Shown here: piece after piece, positions 44,424 through 53,287 of the stretch
How positions within the stretch are numbered: the stretch's first letter is position 1
Layout: each line of letters begins with the position of its first letter
Assembly (NCBI GenBank): GCA_002245855.1
Contig: NOUX01000002.1
Span: forward strand, 124,001 to 188,000
Source of the DNA: Sphingobacterium cellulitidis
GTDB taxonomy: Bacteria > Bacteroidota > Bacteroidia > Sphingobacteriales > Sphingobacteriaceae
Length of the DNA stretch: 64,000 nt
Direction: 5' to 3'
Position numbers and translations under genes: made by a program
Notes under the pieces: model-generated
The model's database searches: none
What the model saw: only the letters and a program-made list of their open reading frames with translations
Told to the model about the DNA's origin: nothing

Positions 44424-47400
44424 TTAGAAATTGGCGTTGATGGTTAATGAATACATTTTGGCATATGGATAGTCAATTCCGCGTTCGCGACGAACTGTAG
44501 ACCATCTGAATACCTCATTGGTAATTCCGGATATTCTTAAATTAGATAAGCCCGCCTTTTGGATCCATTTTGAATCTCGGAAATCATAGGATAAGGAAAT
44601 CGATTCTAATGAAAAGGAATTTTCCTGTTGAATAAACCGGGAGGAAGGGCTTGTATTATCTGTAATGCTAATACCACGGAATTTCGATACATCGCCGACA
44701 TTTACCCAACGATCATATAATGCTCTTTTATCTTGATTATTATTAACCACATCGGTTAAACTGATATTTTCAACCTTATTGAATAGCGCATAATTTAGCA
44801 CGTCTTGATCGTAGATATAACGCATATAAGCACCAAACATGAAACCTTTATAAGTAATATTGGTGCTCAATACGCCCTGAATCAAAGGGTTTCCATTTCC
44901 TAATGCAATAATATCTTGCTCATCATAGTCGAAAGTTTTAGTACCATCTTTCTTAAGGAACATTTCACGACCTGTTGCCGGGTCGATGCCCAAAGATTGA
45001 ACTGCCCATAAATCATTTGGACTATGGCCATCTTTATAGCGCAATAAGGATTTTGAATTTTGTAGGGATTGATTTAAACCTGTCAACAGGTTGTTGAAAT
45101 GGTTAAAAGTTTGAGTACTTCTAGCACCAGTTAATCCAACATTCCAGAATATTCGGTCTGCTGGCTTATGTATGATGTTATATTTGGTCATCAATTCCAC
45201 GCCTTTTACGGTTAAATCCCCAGCATTGAAAGGGTAAGCAATTAAACCCGTGGATGCAGGCAGATTTACAGCAACAGCAAGGTCATTGGTAATTTTATTA
45301 TAGATATTGAAAGTCAGGTTAAATCTATTATTTAGCAATGTCGCATCAATACCAGCACTAAATTGGTTGGTTTTTTGCCAACGCAGATTTTCATTGGCAA
45401 ATGTCGCCAAGGTTACCCCCTGCCCATAATAGTTATAAGCCGATAAATAGTTGTAAGTAGAGATAGAAGTTGTTGAACTAAAGTTCTGATTTCCTGTAAC
45501 ACCATAATTTGCTCGCAGGCGCAATTGATTAAACATTGGATTATCCTTTAAAAAAGATTCATTATGGAGATTCCAACTTAATCCCGTAGCAAAGAATGGG
45601 GAGTAACTATTCTGGCGACCAAAGGCCGTTGATCCATCGTAATTGAATGATATATCTGTATTATAACGGTTGTCGTAGCTATAATTCAAGGTTGCAAGAA
45701 TGGAATTCCTTCTGCTGATTACATGATTTGCAGAAGGTGAGCTGTTTCGCTGATATCCATACGCAAATGCCGGATTACCATTGCTACTGCGCGGAAAACC
45801 GACAGCAACAAAACCTAAACTACTGTTATTGTTCTCGGCAAACTCAATCCTGGCATTAGCATTTATGGTATGTTTATTAATTGATTTCCCGTAGGATAGC
45901 ATCGCATTTCCTGTATAAGCTAATTGATTTTGCTCCCTCGAAGTATAAGAACCCATCTGCAATAATGGAGTGTTCTCAAACATGGTATTTAAAGGAGAAA
46001 TGAAAGTATTCGCTTTAATAATATTCTTAGAAATTTGGAAGGAACCTGTAATGCGCCAATCGCTAGTCAGATCATAAATCAATTGGAAGTTATTGGTCAC
46101 AGCAAAACCTTTACTATTGTCGAAGCTATTCAGTTGGGTATTGTAAATGGGGTTATATACCTTGTACTTCATACCGTATTGTTGATCGATATACTCCTCA
46201 ATAATTGGATTTTGAGAATCCAAATTGGCATAATAAGGGTTCATATTTACCCAGGTAGCAAAAGAACCATAATTGGATTCATCGGCAGTATTTCCGTTAA
46301 TTGCCAAGTTGTTAATGGCACTCAGTTTTCCCTGGCGGTAAATCAAATTTGAACGAGCCCCCCATTCCTGACGGCCAGAACCTTTCATTACCGCATTATT
46401 CTTCTTGTAATTACCCCCGATATTGTAAACAAAATTTTCATTACCACCTTCAACATATAAGGAATGTCTATGGGCAAAACCTGTTTGTATAGGGGTTTTT
46501 AACCAATAAGTATCGACACCTCTCAAAACATTTTCAAGTTTTCTATTGTACAGAGGGTCGTAATAGGTATGCTGATATTCTTGTAGATAGGGTTGTGCGG
46601 TATAAATTCCAGTTAATCGCTCAAATTCTAACTTCTCTGCCGCATTCATCATATTATATGAACCTAGATCAGCAATCTCAACATTCATATCTGTGGTATA
46701 GTTCAAACGCAGTTCGCCTGGTTTTGGACGAATAGTCTCTACAACCACTACCCCATTGGATGCTCTAGAACCATAGATCGCAGTAGAACTAGCATCCTTT
46801 AATATGGTAATGGATTCAATACGGTTCATATCTAAATCCAAGATAGTCCTCAGATTACTTTGAAAACCATCTAAAATAAATAGAGGTTGATTTGGATCAT
46901 CTGTAAACTCATCACGTAGATTTTCACTGGTAATACTGGTCTGACCACGAAGTTCTATGTTTGGTAAAATATTAGGATTCGCACCGCTTAGGTTGTTTTC
47001 CATAACTAAAAACGAAGGATCCAAAGATTTAAGCGCTTGAATTACATTGGTATTCGCAACTTGCTTCAACTCTTCACGCTTGAAAGTGGAAGAAGCTCCA
47101 GAAAAGGCATCTTTCTTGAATTCCATCATCCCTGTAATAACCACTTCATCCACTTCATTACTAACTAACTTCATCCGAATAGTCAATCCTTCAGCTGTCA
47201 GAACAGCCTTTAACTCATGGTTTGCATACCCGATATAGGACACCACTACGATTTCATTAATAGCTGTAATGGGAAGAATAAAGCGACCATTCTTATCAGT
47301 TACCACTGCTCTATTCGGCATGGATTTTATTCGAATAGTTGCTCCAGAGATAGGATTTCCCTTTTCATCCAATACTACTCCATGAACCTGTTGTTGTTCT

Positions 47401-47894
47401 GAAAAGTTAGGTTTGGATAAAAGTTGATCTGAAGAGCCTGCCAAAGAAGTGGTACTTTCTTTCTTTATTACAATCGTTTTCTCGAAAAACTCGAAGGTCA
47501 GATCACGAGGACTCAGAAGCTTATTCAATGCCACATTTAAGGGAATGGAATTGAAGTTCACATCAATTTCCTTGACTGGATCAACATCTGTTTTCTTATA
47601 AAAAAAACTGTATCCACTTTGTTTTTCCAGATCCTTGAGAATCGAAGAAAGCTTTGCATTTTCTCGCTTCAAAGTAATTTGTTGTGCTATTGATCGTGCA
47701 TTGACTTGAGTCATAGCCAATACAATGATTAAAGCAATGAGATGTATTTTCATCAAAAGACTCGTTATTGGTCCAAAATGATTTGGTTCTTTTACCTTAT
47801 TATCTATAAAACGATTCTTATCGAAACCTACATTAACATAGGCACATTCGTATAAATTCTCGCGTATAGAGAATGGAAATAAATTAAATTTCAT
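44424..47894 (-). CDS. SusC/RagA TonB-linked outer membrane transporter with STN domain
   Basis: A 1156-residue TonB-dependent channel. The signal peptide begins at internal residue 48 (MKIHLIALIIVLAMTQVNA), and the preceding 47 residues are a family-typical extension. An STN (secretin/TonB N-terminal) domain (about 80-135) signals to FecR. A carboxypeptidase-regulatory-like domain follows (about 165-245), then a plug with ILKDASSTAIYGSRASNG (about 255-390) and a 22-strand-type barrel to the C-terminus. The STN domain matches the upstream FecR and ECF sigma pair: ligand binding outside should activate transcription of this operon. The upstream 156 bp contains a plus-strand terminator that may belong to an antisense RNA. 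Confidence 0.95.
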   Translation of the reverse strand: MKFNLFPFSIRENLYECAYVNVGFDKNRFIDNKVKEPNHFGPITSLLMKIHLIALIIVLAMTQVNARSIAQQITLKRENAKLSSILKDLEKQSGYSFFYKKTDVDPVKEIDVNFNSIPLNVALNKLLSPRDLTFEFFEKTIVIKKESTTSLAGSSDQLLSKPNFSEQQQVHGVVLDEKGNPISGATIRIKSMPNRAVVTDKNGRFILPITAINEIVVVSYIGYANHELKAVLTAEGLTIRMKLVSNEVDEVVITGMMEFKKDAFSGASSTFKREELKQVANTNVIQALKSLDPSFLVMENNLSGANPNILPNIELRGQTSITSENLRDEFTDDPNQPLFILDGFQSNLRTILDLDMNRIESITILKDASSTAIYGSRASNGVVVVETIRPKPGELRLNYTTDMNVEIADLGSYNMMNAAEKLEFERLTGIYTAQPYLQEYQHTYYDPLYNRKLENVLRGVDTYWLKTPIQTGFAHRHSLYVEGGNENFVYNIGGNYKKNNAVMKGSGRQEWGARSNLIYRQGKLSAINNLAINGNTADESNYGSFATWVNMNPYYANLDSQNPIIEEYIDQQYGMKYKVYNPIYNTQLNSFDNSKGFAVTNNFQLIYDLTSDWRITGSFQISKNIIKANTFISPLNTMFENTPLLQMGSYTSREQNQLAYTGNAMLSYGKSINKHTINANARIEFAENNNSSLGFVAVGFPRSSNGNPAFAYGYQRNSSPSANHVISRRNSILATLNYSYDNRYNTDISFNYDGSTAFGRQNSYSPFFATGLSWNLHNESFLKDNPMFNQLRLRANYGVTGNQNFSSTTSISTYNYLSAYNYYGQGVTLATFANENLRWQKTNQFSAGIDATLLNNRFNLTFNIYNKITNDLAVAVNLPASTGLIAYPFNAGDLTVKGVELMTKYNIIHKPADRIFWNVGLTGARSTQTFNHFNNLLTGLNQSLQNSKSLLRYKDGHSPNDLWAVQSLGIDPATGREMFLKKDGTKTFDYDEQDIIALGNGNPLIQGVLSTNITYKGFMFGAYMRYIYDQDVLNYALFNKVENISLTDVVNNNQDKRALYDRWVNVGDVSKFRGISITDNTSPSSRFIQQENSFSLESISLSYDFRDSKWIQKAGLSNLRISGITNEVFRWSTVRRERGIDYPYAKMYSLTINANF

Positions 47895-47899
47895 TAATT

Positions 47900-47987
47900 T
47901 AGAATTGGGTTGTGATTATTAATATGGATTTACATTGGTAAAACAGCCTTACAATAACGGATTCTGCGCCAACAGGGTCCGTTTTTT
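47900..47987 (+). ncRNA. Candidate antisense small RNA to the susC leader
   Basis: At 47956-47983 the plus strand forms an 11-bp stem with two G-U pairs (AACGGATTCTG with CAGGGTCCGTT), then TTTTA. On the minus strand the two pairs are A-C mismatches and no U-run follows, so the hairpin serves a plus-strand transcript. No plus-strand gene exists here. The transcript would run opposite to the susC leader and end between susC and fecR, as cis-encoded DonS-type RNAs do in Bacteroides polysaccharide loci. The 5' end is unknown; TAATTTAG near 47893-47900 is a weak promoter candidate. The coordinates are therefore approximate. Confidence 0.4.
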
Positions 47988-48050
47988 ATGGCCATAATTT
48001 TTCGCCTCTTAGGGTGAGTAATTTCTTCTTTTCATCTGATGATTTTTAGG

Positions 48051-49187
48051 TTAATAAATTTGTAATTTGATACGTTGGTTATTCGTAATGCTGGCAGTAG
48101 ATTTTAAATCCGCATAATTGAGTAATTCGACCAATTTGTTTAAGGTCAAGTTTCTTGGTATTTTCCCAACATATTGATTGGGCGAGTTTGCAGCCTTTTT
48201 GTAATTGATGTCGATGTCATACCAACGGGCTATTTCTCGTAGAACCTCATCAGTGTTGCTTCCATCGAAACAAAACTGTCCTCTTGTCCAACCTAATATG
48301 TTGTCAATATTTACATTGCCCACTTGTAATTCTGTGGAACCATCTGTTCGGGCTTGCTGATTCGGTTTGAGCAGGGCACTTTTCCCTTTAGGGATTGTTA
48401 CTTTTACAGAGCCCTCCTCCAAGCTAGTAAGGGTGTTTTCTTCAGTTTTATATGCTTTGACATTGAATTTTGTTCCCAATACTTCAACATTCTGATCATC
48501 TGTTTTAACAATAAAACGACTGTTGTCATCTAAATGCTTAACCTCAAAATATCCCTCTCCCTCTAACTCCACAACCCTATCTCCTGTGCTAAAATTACTT
48601 GGAAAGGTAAGTTTAGAATCCGAATTCAAAACTACTCGGCTTCCATCCGTTAGAGTCAAACTAAAGGTGGATCCAATAGGAACTTGAATACTATTCTTAG
48701 GAATGACTGGCAAATTCGATGATGCTAAATGATAGCTAACTTTTCCATCTTTATCCTTCTTGATAATCATACCATCAACCTGGATTTCCTCATTGGCAGC
48801 CAACTGATCCAAATTAATCTCTCTCCCATTCTCCAAAATCATGATAGCATGATCTTTTGCCGGTTTGATTTGACTTAACATTTCCATGGTAGCTTTCTTC
48901 TCAGATCCAGAAAGAAAATATTGATAACCAAAAATTCCTACTACAAGCAATGCCGCAGCAATTGGTAACCAAATAAGAGGTATTCGAGATTTATTTCGTT
49001 CGGAACTATTGATCGAAGTAATAAGTCTTGCTCTTGTTTTTATCCGAACATCATCTTCCATTGAAGAATCAGGATGATTGCTTTCTTGTTGTTCATACCA
49101 TTCCAATAGCTCTTTCCGCTCCGCTTTCGTTTCCTTTGCAGCAAGATACTTCGTAAGTATTTGTAATAATTTAGTTTTATCTATCAT
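48051..49187 (-). CDS. FecR-family anti-sigma factor
   Basis: It holds the ECF sigma factor inactive until the SusC STN domain signals. The 378-residue product has a cytoplasmic N-terminal part (about 1-68), one membrane helix (PLIWLPIAAALLVVGIFGYQ, about 70-92), a FecR domain (about 165-265), and a C-terminal DUF4974 domain that resembles STN (about 305-378). It lies between the sigma and susC genes, in the canonical order. The 156-bp gap to susC holds the antisense terminator. Confidence 0.94.
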   Translation of the reverse strand: MIDKTKLLQILTKYLAAKETKAERKELLEWYEQQESNHPDSSMEDDVRIKTRARLITSINSSERNKSRIPLIWLPIAAALLVVGIFGYQYFLSGSEKKATMEMLSQIKPAKDHAIMILENGREINLDQLAANEEIQVDGMIIKKDKDGKVSYHLASSNLPVIPKNSIQVPIGSTFSLTLTDGSRVVLNSDSKLTFPSNFSTGDRVVELEGEGYFEVKHLDDNSRFIVKTDDQNVEVLGTKFNVKAYKTEENTLTSLEEGSVKVTIPKGKSALLKPNQQARTDGSTELQVGNVNIDNILGWTRGQFCFDGSNTDEVLREIARWYDIDINYKKAANSPNQYVGKIPRNLTLNKLVELLNYADLKSTASITNNQRIKLQIY

Positions 49188-49311
49188 AATAGACGGTTTA
49201 TTGAGCTATCTTAAACATAAGTGTAGTTTCATATCGCTAGCTTCTACTATAAATTGAAAAAAAAATGAATTTCACCACAAATACCTGAAAAACAGTGAAA
49301 TAAAATTAGCA

Positions 49312-49878
49312 TTAAAATAAGATGGTATAGTTCTTTGTCAAGAATTTAAGACGGGAAATGGCCTTATTGATATGTTTTTCAACGGTTGATTCTGCAATAT
49401 TCATTCGTTCAGCAATTTCCTTATTGCTCAGATATTCATAGCGACTTAATTTAAATACGGCTTGACATTTTTCAGGAAGTCGCTCAATTTCTTCTTCAAC
49501 CAAATCAATGATATAACGATAGTGGAGCCTATCCTCTAATGGTACGGATTCATCCAATACATCCAACTGATCTAGATTGTATGCTGGAACTTCTTTTAGA
49601 ATTTTCTTCCGATAATTGGCCATGATGAGATATCTGCAGGAACTATACAGATATGCTGGCAAGCTCTTTATTTCAGCCAACCGATCCTTATTTTTCCAAA
49701 CTGATAAGAACAAATCATGTAGTATGTCTTGTGCGAGGTCTGCATCAGAGACTTTTGAAAGAATATAATGTGAAAGATCTTTCGAAAACATATCGTATAA
49801 CATTACAAAAGCTCGCTCATTGCCCTGTTCGATAGCAATCAAGAGCTGAGAATATGCCAAGCTATGATCTTCATTCAT
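49312..49878 (-). CDS. ECF RNA polymerase sigma factor (Bacteroidetes FecI-like)
   Basis: A 188-residue sigma-70 family factor with region 2 (about 25-90, containing LAQDILHDLFLSVWKNKDRL) and region 4 (about 125-180, with LSNKEIAERMNIAESTVEKHINKA split across the HTH). Spacing and length fit the Bacteroidota ECF group paired with FecR. It probably transcribes the downstream susC operon. It is 124 nt upstream of fecR. A TACATTTG element lies about 134 nt upstream of its start. Confidence 0.94.
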   Translation of the reverse strand: MNEDHSLAYSQLLIAIEQGNERAFVMLYDMFSKDLSHYILSKVSDADLAQDILHDLFLSVWKNKDRLAEIKSLPAYLYSSCRYLIMANYRKKILKEVPAYNLDQLDVLDESVPLEDRLHYRYIIDLVEEEIERLPEKCQAVFKLSRYEYLSNKEIAERMNIAESTVEKHINKAISRLKFLTKNYTILF

Positions 49879-50277
49879 TTTGATAACAATTTCTTTTTTA
49901 GGTTATGGCATCATATTCTATAATTATTCAACAAAAGAATTAATTATAAAAATTATGTAATATCTAATTAGCTAATAAGTTGTCTTTCGATTCCACAGAA
50001 ACGGTTTTTTTCAAATGTACGATTATATAATTTAAATAATTTTGTTTTGCTTTTAGTTATTAAGAAATTTTTGCGACTAATATTAATTTCAATTCTCAGC
50101 TAGCCCCAAAGATTATTTAGCGGCAACTTAATTAGCCTACAAATTTGGGATATTAATCGAAATTGTCGTTTAGATTTATGCCCAAGATTTAAGCATCCAT
50201 TAGCAGATTATTTTAGAAAAGAAGAAAATAAATTACCAATCTGAGAGGAAAGGATTGGTCAATACTCGATTTTGATA
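49879..50277. promoter_or_regulatory. Upstream region of the ECF sigma gene
   Basis: This 399-bp gap is very AT-rich. TACATTTG at 50019-50012 (minus) matches the -7 consensus exactly but has no good TTG partner, and would give a leader of about 130 nt. I see no gene or repeat in it. Confidence 0.35.
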
Positions 50278-50619
50278 TTATTTACGCTTGAAGTCAATTA
50301 TATCCCCATACCCACCATGCTTGATGATTTGAATTCTATTTTCTAACTCAAAACTTACGCTATAAATAACATCTGTAAATCCATCATTCAAGGTAAGTAG
50401 GTTATTTTTAAAGCTGTATTTTCCTTGTTCCAGGCAGTCATTTCCTTGTTCCCGGGATGAACATACCGAAAATTCAAATTCACCATTGGAATTCAGGTTT
50501 AAATAAAGCCATTCATCCCCGTTAACTCCAATCCAGTTTCCAATAATATTTTCATCATTCTCTTTACTACAAGAAATGAAAAGCATTGAAACTAACATTA
50601 ACAACAAGAATTTTTTCAA
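50278..50619 (-). CDS. Small lipoprotein, lipocalin-like
   Basis: A 113-residue lipoprotein if translation starts at TTG 50619, which places the N-terminus as MKKFLLLMLVSMLFISC, a clean lipobox, 10 nt after the preceding gene. The ATG at 50703 would instead overlap that gene in another frame and add an unlikely 28-residue extension. The mature part looks like a small beta-barrel (NIIGNWIGVNGDEWLYLNL and following), similar to lipocalin-like proteins common in Bacteroidota. The ligand is unknown. It is probably co-transcribed with the upstream acetyltransferase. Confidence 0.65.
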   Translation of the reverse strand: MKKFLLLMLVSMLFISCSKENDENIIGNWIGVNGDEWLYLNLNSNGEFEFSVCSSREQGNDCLEQGKYSFKNNLLTLNDGFTDVIYSVSFELENRIQIIKHGGYGDIIDFKRK

Positions 50620-50629
50620 AACAAACAAT

Positions 50630-51124
50630 CTATAAATCAAATTTATAAATAAATTCTTCAATCTCTTCTTGCCGGGAATTTGCAAATCCGTGGTCAGTTC
50701 CAATTTTTACAAAACCACAATTTTCCAATACTTTTTGTGAACCTAAATTATCAAATGCTACCCTTCCATATATTGGTCTCACTGCTATCATCTTCAACAT
50801 CTCTTTCAAAGCCTTTGTTGCAATTCCTTTACCCCAATATTTTCGATCAATCCAATAAGTAACTTCCGTTTTATCATCCATGATAAATTTGGCAACACTT
50901 CCAACAATGGTATTTTCAAACCAGATTGTCTGATTATTTATGGTCGGATTCTCTAAAAAACTTGTGTATTTGTTGATATAGGCAGCTTTATTATCATGGT
51001 CTTTAGCTGTAAAGGCCGCTAGGTATCCGCCTTCTTCATCAAGCTGAATCTGAAACAAAGTTTCCAAATCAGAAACCTCCGTTTTCTTGAGTACTATTTC
51101 CGGGTTTTTAATTGATTTAGTCAT
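50630..51124 (-). CDS. GNAT-family N-acetyltransferase (RimJ/RimL type)
   Basis: A 164-residue cytoplasmic acetyltransferase. The acetyl-CoA loop is GKGIATKALKEML, preceded by VTYWIDRKYW. The following NLGSQKVLENCGF segment is typical for RimJ/RimL-type enzymes that modify protein N-termini or small amines. The substrate is unknown. The lipoprotein gene follows on the same strand after 10 nt. Confidence 0.88.
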   Translation of the reverse strand: MTKSIKNPEIVLKKTEVSDLETLFQIQLDEEGGYLAAFTAKDHDNKAAYINKYTSFLENPTINNQTIWFENTIVGSVAKFIMDDKTEVTYWIDRKYWGKGIATKALKEMLKMIAVRPIYGRVAFDNLGSQKVLENCGFVKIGTDHGFANSRQEEIEEFIYKFDL

Positions 51125-51237
51125 AATATGGGTATTTAACAGCTAATAAAATTATTTCTAATAATATATAGATCCATAATCACCTAATATAGTTCAGTAT
51201 TAAATTCTATCAATTAAGATTATGCTTCTAAAAAAAT

Positions 51238-51259
51238 GGGGATGTTTCACAACAGCCCC
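51238..51259 (-). terminator. Second minus-strand terminator-like hairpin
   Basis: GGGG and CCCC plus TGTT and AACA pair around one mismatch and a 4-nt loop. On the minus strand it is followed by ATTTTTTTA. Confidence 0.5.
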
Positions 51260-51472
51260 TATGATTGTATATATGTCTTCAAAAATTTAAAGAAACTCGC
51301 TTATTTCATTGTTGTAAATATACTAATATTTTTAGTTATTAATAATTTTATTATATATTTTACTAAAATTATTAATAAAAACCTATTGAGAGATTTGAAT
51401 CAAGGATTGAGAAGTATTAAAAATAGGGACAACAAGTTTTGCAGGTTCTTGCTATTTTTTATAAAAAAGAAA

Positions 51473-51498
51473 GGGAAGCAATCTGGCAATTGCTCCCC
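51473..51498 (-). terminator. Terminator of the pdxH-nuoC-nuoD operon
   Basis: On the minus strand, GGGGAGCAAT and ATTGCTTCCC pair over 10 bp with one G-U, followed by TTTCTTTTTT. The G-U would be an A-C mismatch on the other strand. Confidence 0.75.
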
Positions 51499-51596
51499 TA
51501 ACTATTAACCAATTATAAACTTAAATTATGAGATAGCAAATATAACTATTTAATGGATTATTCCTAATTATTTTTGCGTTTTTATGCACGTTTATT

Positions 51597-52790
51597 TTAG
51601 CGGTCGACCTCACCAAGCACAATATCAATCGATCCGAGGATTGCAATCAAATCCGCGATCAAAACTCCTTTTCCCAATTCAGGTAAAACTGAGAGATTGT
51701 TGAAACTCGGACCTCTCGCCTTTACTCGCTTAGGAATATCCGTTTTCTCTTGAGTCACAAAATAAAACCCTAGCTCCCCTTTTGGATTTTCAGCGCGAAC
51801 ATAGTATTCTTGAGCTTTTAAATTCACTTTCTTAGGAACTAATCCACGGGGATCAAAATCAGGGGTTCGTTTAAAATCATGCATCAACCTTGGCAAACAT
51901 TGCTCAATAATCCTTACAGACTCTTTAACCTCATCTACCCTCACCTTATAACGATCCCAACAATCACCTACTGCTCCCATCTCACCTTTTCCAACAGGGA
52001 TATCGAATTCCAATTCCGGATAAACAGAATATCCATCCACCCTTCTTAAATCCCATTTTATTCCAGAACCTCTCAACATTGGCCCTGAACAACCATAATT
52101 TATCGCCACATCTGCAGGCAATACACCAATATTTGCGGTACGCTGAATAAAGATTTGATTATTGGACAAAAGATCATCCAATTCAACCAATTTGGGTTTA
52201 AAATATTGGATAAACTCTTGACAACGTTCCTCAAAATTGACTGGAATATCATAAAACAACCCACCTACCCATATATAATTATAGAGCATCCTTGAACCTG
52301 ATGCCCATTCTAACATATTCATAATATGTTCTCGGTCTCTAAAACACCACATAAATGGCGTAAAAGCACCGATATCAATGCCATAAGTTCCAATCGCAAT
52401 TAAATGTGATGCAATTCTATTTAATTCAGTAACTAAGACCCGGATATATTCTATCCTTTTTGGAAGCTTATCCTGAATCCCAAGCATACGCTCCACTCCC
52501 ATTACAAAAGCATGTGCATTGTTCATGGAAGCCAGATAATCCAAACGATCAGTAAAAGGAATTGTTTTTCCATAATTCATGGATTCAGCATGTTTATCAA
52601 AACAACGATGCAAATAACCCATATGAGGAATAATTTCCTTTACAATTTCACCATCCGTAATCAGTTCCAACCGCAATACCCCATGCGTTGAAGGATGCTG
52701 TGGCCCTAAATTAATAACCATCTCCTGGGAGGAAACGGTATTAATCTTTTCCTGATAATTTTTATGAGCTTGTAAATAACGTTCGTTCAT
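51597..52790 (-). CDS. nuoD: NADH-quinone oxidoreductase subunit D
   Basis: Part of the hydrophilic arm of complex I near the quinone site. The 397 residues align with the family from [18 protein letters not shown] at the N-terminus to the closing [17 protein letters not shown]. The fold is related to NiFe hydrogenase large subunits but lacks metal ligands. It follows nuoC by 3 nt. No other nuo gene is downstream; a terminator follows about 100 nt later. Confidence 0.97.
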   Translation of the reverse strand: MNERYLQAHKNYQEKINTVSSQEMVINLGPQHPSTHGVLRLELITDGEIVKEIIPHMGYLHRCFDKHAESMNYGKTIPFTDRLDYLASMNNAHAFVMGVERMLGIQDKLPKRIEYIRVLVTELNRIASHLIAIGTYGIDIGAFTPFMWCFRDREHIMNMLEWASGSRMLYNYIWVGGLFYDIPVNFEERCQEFIQYFKPKLVELDDLLSNNQIFIQRTANIGVLPADVAINYGCSGPMLRGSGIKWDLRRVDGYSVYPELEFDIPVGKGEMGAVGDCWDRYKVRVDEVKESVRIIEQCLPRLMHDFKRTPDFDPRGLVPKKVNLKAQEYYVRAENPKGELGFYFVTQEKTDIPKRVKARGPSFNNLSVLPELGKGVLIADLIAILGSIDIVLGEVDR

Positions 52791-52793
52791 TGC

Positions 52794-53285
52794 TTATTTA
52801 ATCGGGATATTATGGTAAGTTTCAGGATCTTGATAATCTTTTCTCAGCGGATACCCAACCCAGTCCTCAGGCATCAAAATTCTTCTTAAATCGGGGTGAT
52901 CCGTAAAAAATATACCCATTAAGTCATATGCCTCACGCTCATGCCAATCTGCTGTTCGCCAAACCTCAGATACCGAAGGTACCTCTGGCAATTCATTCAA
53001 ATTCCGATCGGCTGAAACCCGAACCTTTAAACACAATTGCGTTTGAAATGGAATGGAGGTTAAATTATATACGACCTCAAAATATTCCTGCGGAAAGTAA
53101 TCAACCGCAGTAACATTTGCCAAAAAGTCAAAATAATATCTTGAATCATCTCTAAGAAACTTACAGACTGACTTTAAATAATCAGGTGCTATATATAATG
53201 CAGATTGAAGACCAATTTCTTGGACCTCAACGACCGCATCTGGATGAACTGCTTGTAGTATATTTTCTTTGATTTCCTGAATCAT
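52794..53285 (-). CDS. nuoC: NADH-quinone oxidoreductase subunit C
   Basis: The 30-kDa-type subunit of complex I, 163 residues. The family signature is the WHEREAYDLMGIFFTDHPDL stretch, followed by the conserved RRILMPEDWVGYPLRKDY end. It starts 2 nt after pdxH and precedes nuoD by 3 nt, so the three genes are one transcript. The usual neighbour nuoB is absent. Confidence 0.96.
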   Translation of the reverse strand: MIQEIKENILQAVHPDAVVEVQEIGLQSALYIAPDYLKSVCKFLRDDSRYYFDFLANVTAVDYFPQEYFEVVYNLTSIPFQTQLCLKVRVSADRNLNELPEVPSVSEVWRTADWHEREAYDLMGIFFTDHPDLRRILMPEDWVGYPLRKDYQDPETYHNIPIK

Positions 53286-53287
53286 AA

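Larger units (their letters stand above)
51125..51596. other. Intergenic region with two minus-strand terminators
   Basis: This 472-bp AT-rich gap carries the nuoD terminator (51473-51498) and a second minus-strand terminator-like hairpin at 51238-51259, with a 210-bp stretch between. An independent small RNA could lie between them. No convincing protein gene is visible on either strand. Confidence 0.4.

Noticed and set aside
37602..49878. Polysaccharide utilisation locus for a glycan
   Set aside because: SusC, SusD and ECF/FecR are present, but no glycoside hydrolase, polysaccharide lyase, sulfatase or esterase gene was found within the locus.
50620..50703. ATG 50703 as the start of the small lipoprotein
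   Set aside because: It overlaps the acetyltransferase gene and hides the signal peptide; TTG 50619 gives a perfect lipoprotein signal.
51236..51508. 90-codon plus-strand ORF between the acetyltransferase and nuoD
   Set aside because: It is AT-driven and Lys/Asn/Phe/Ile-rich, begins inside one hairpin and ends inside the nuoD terminator, and has no promoter or family.
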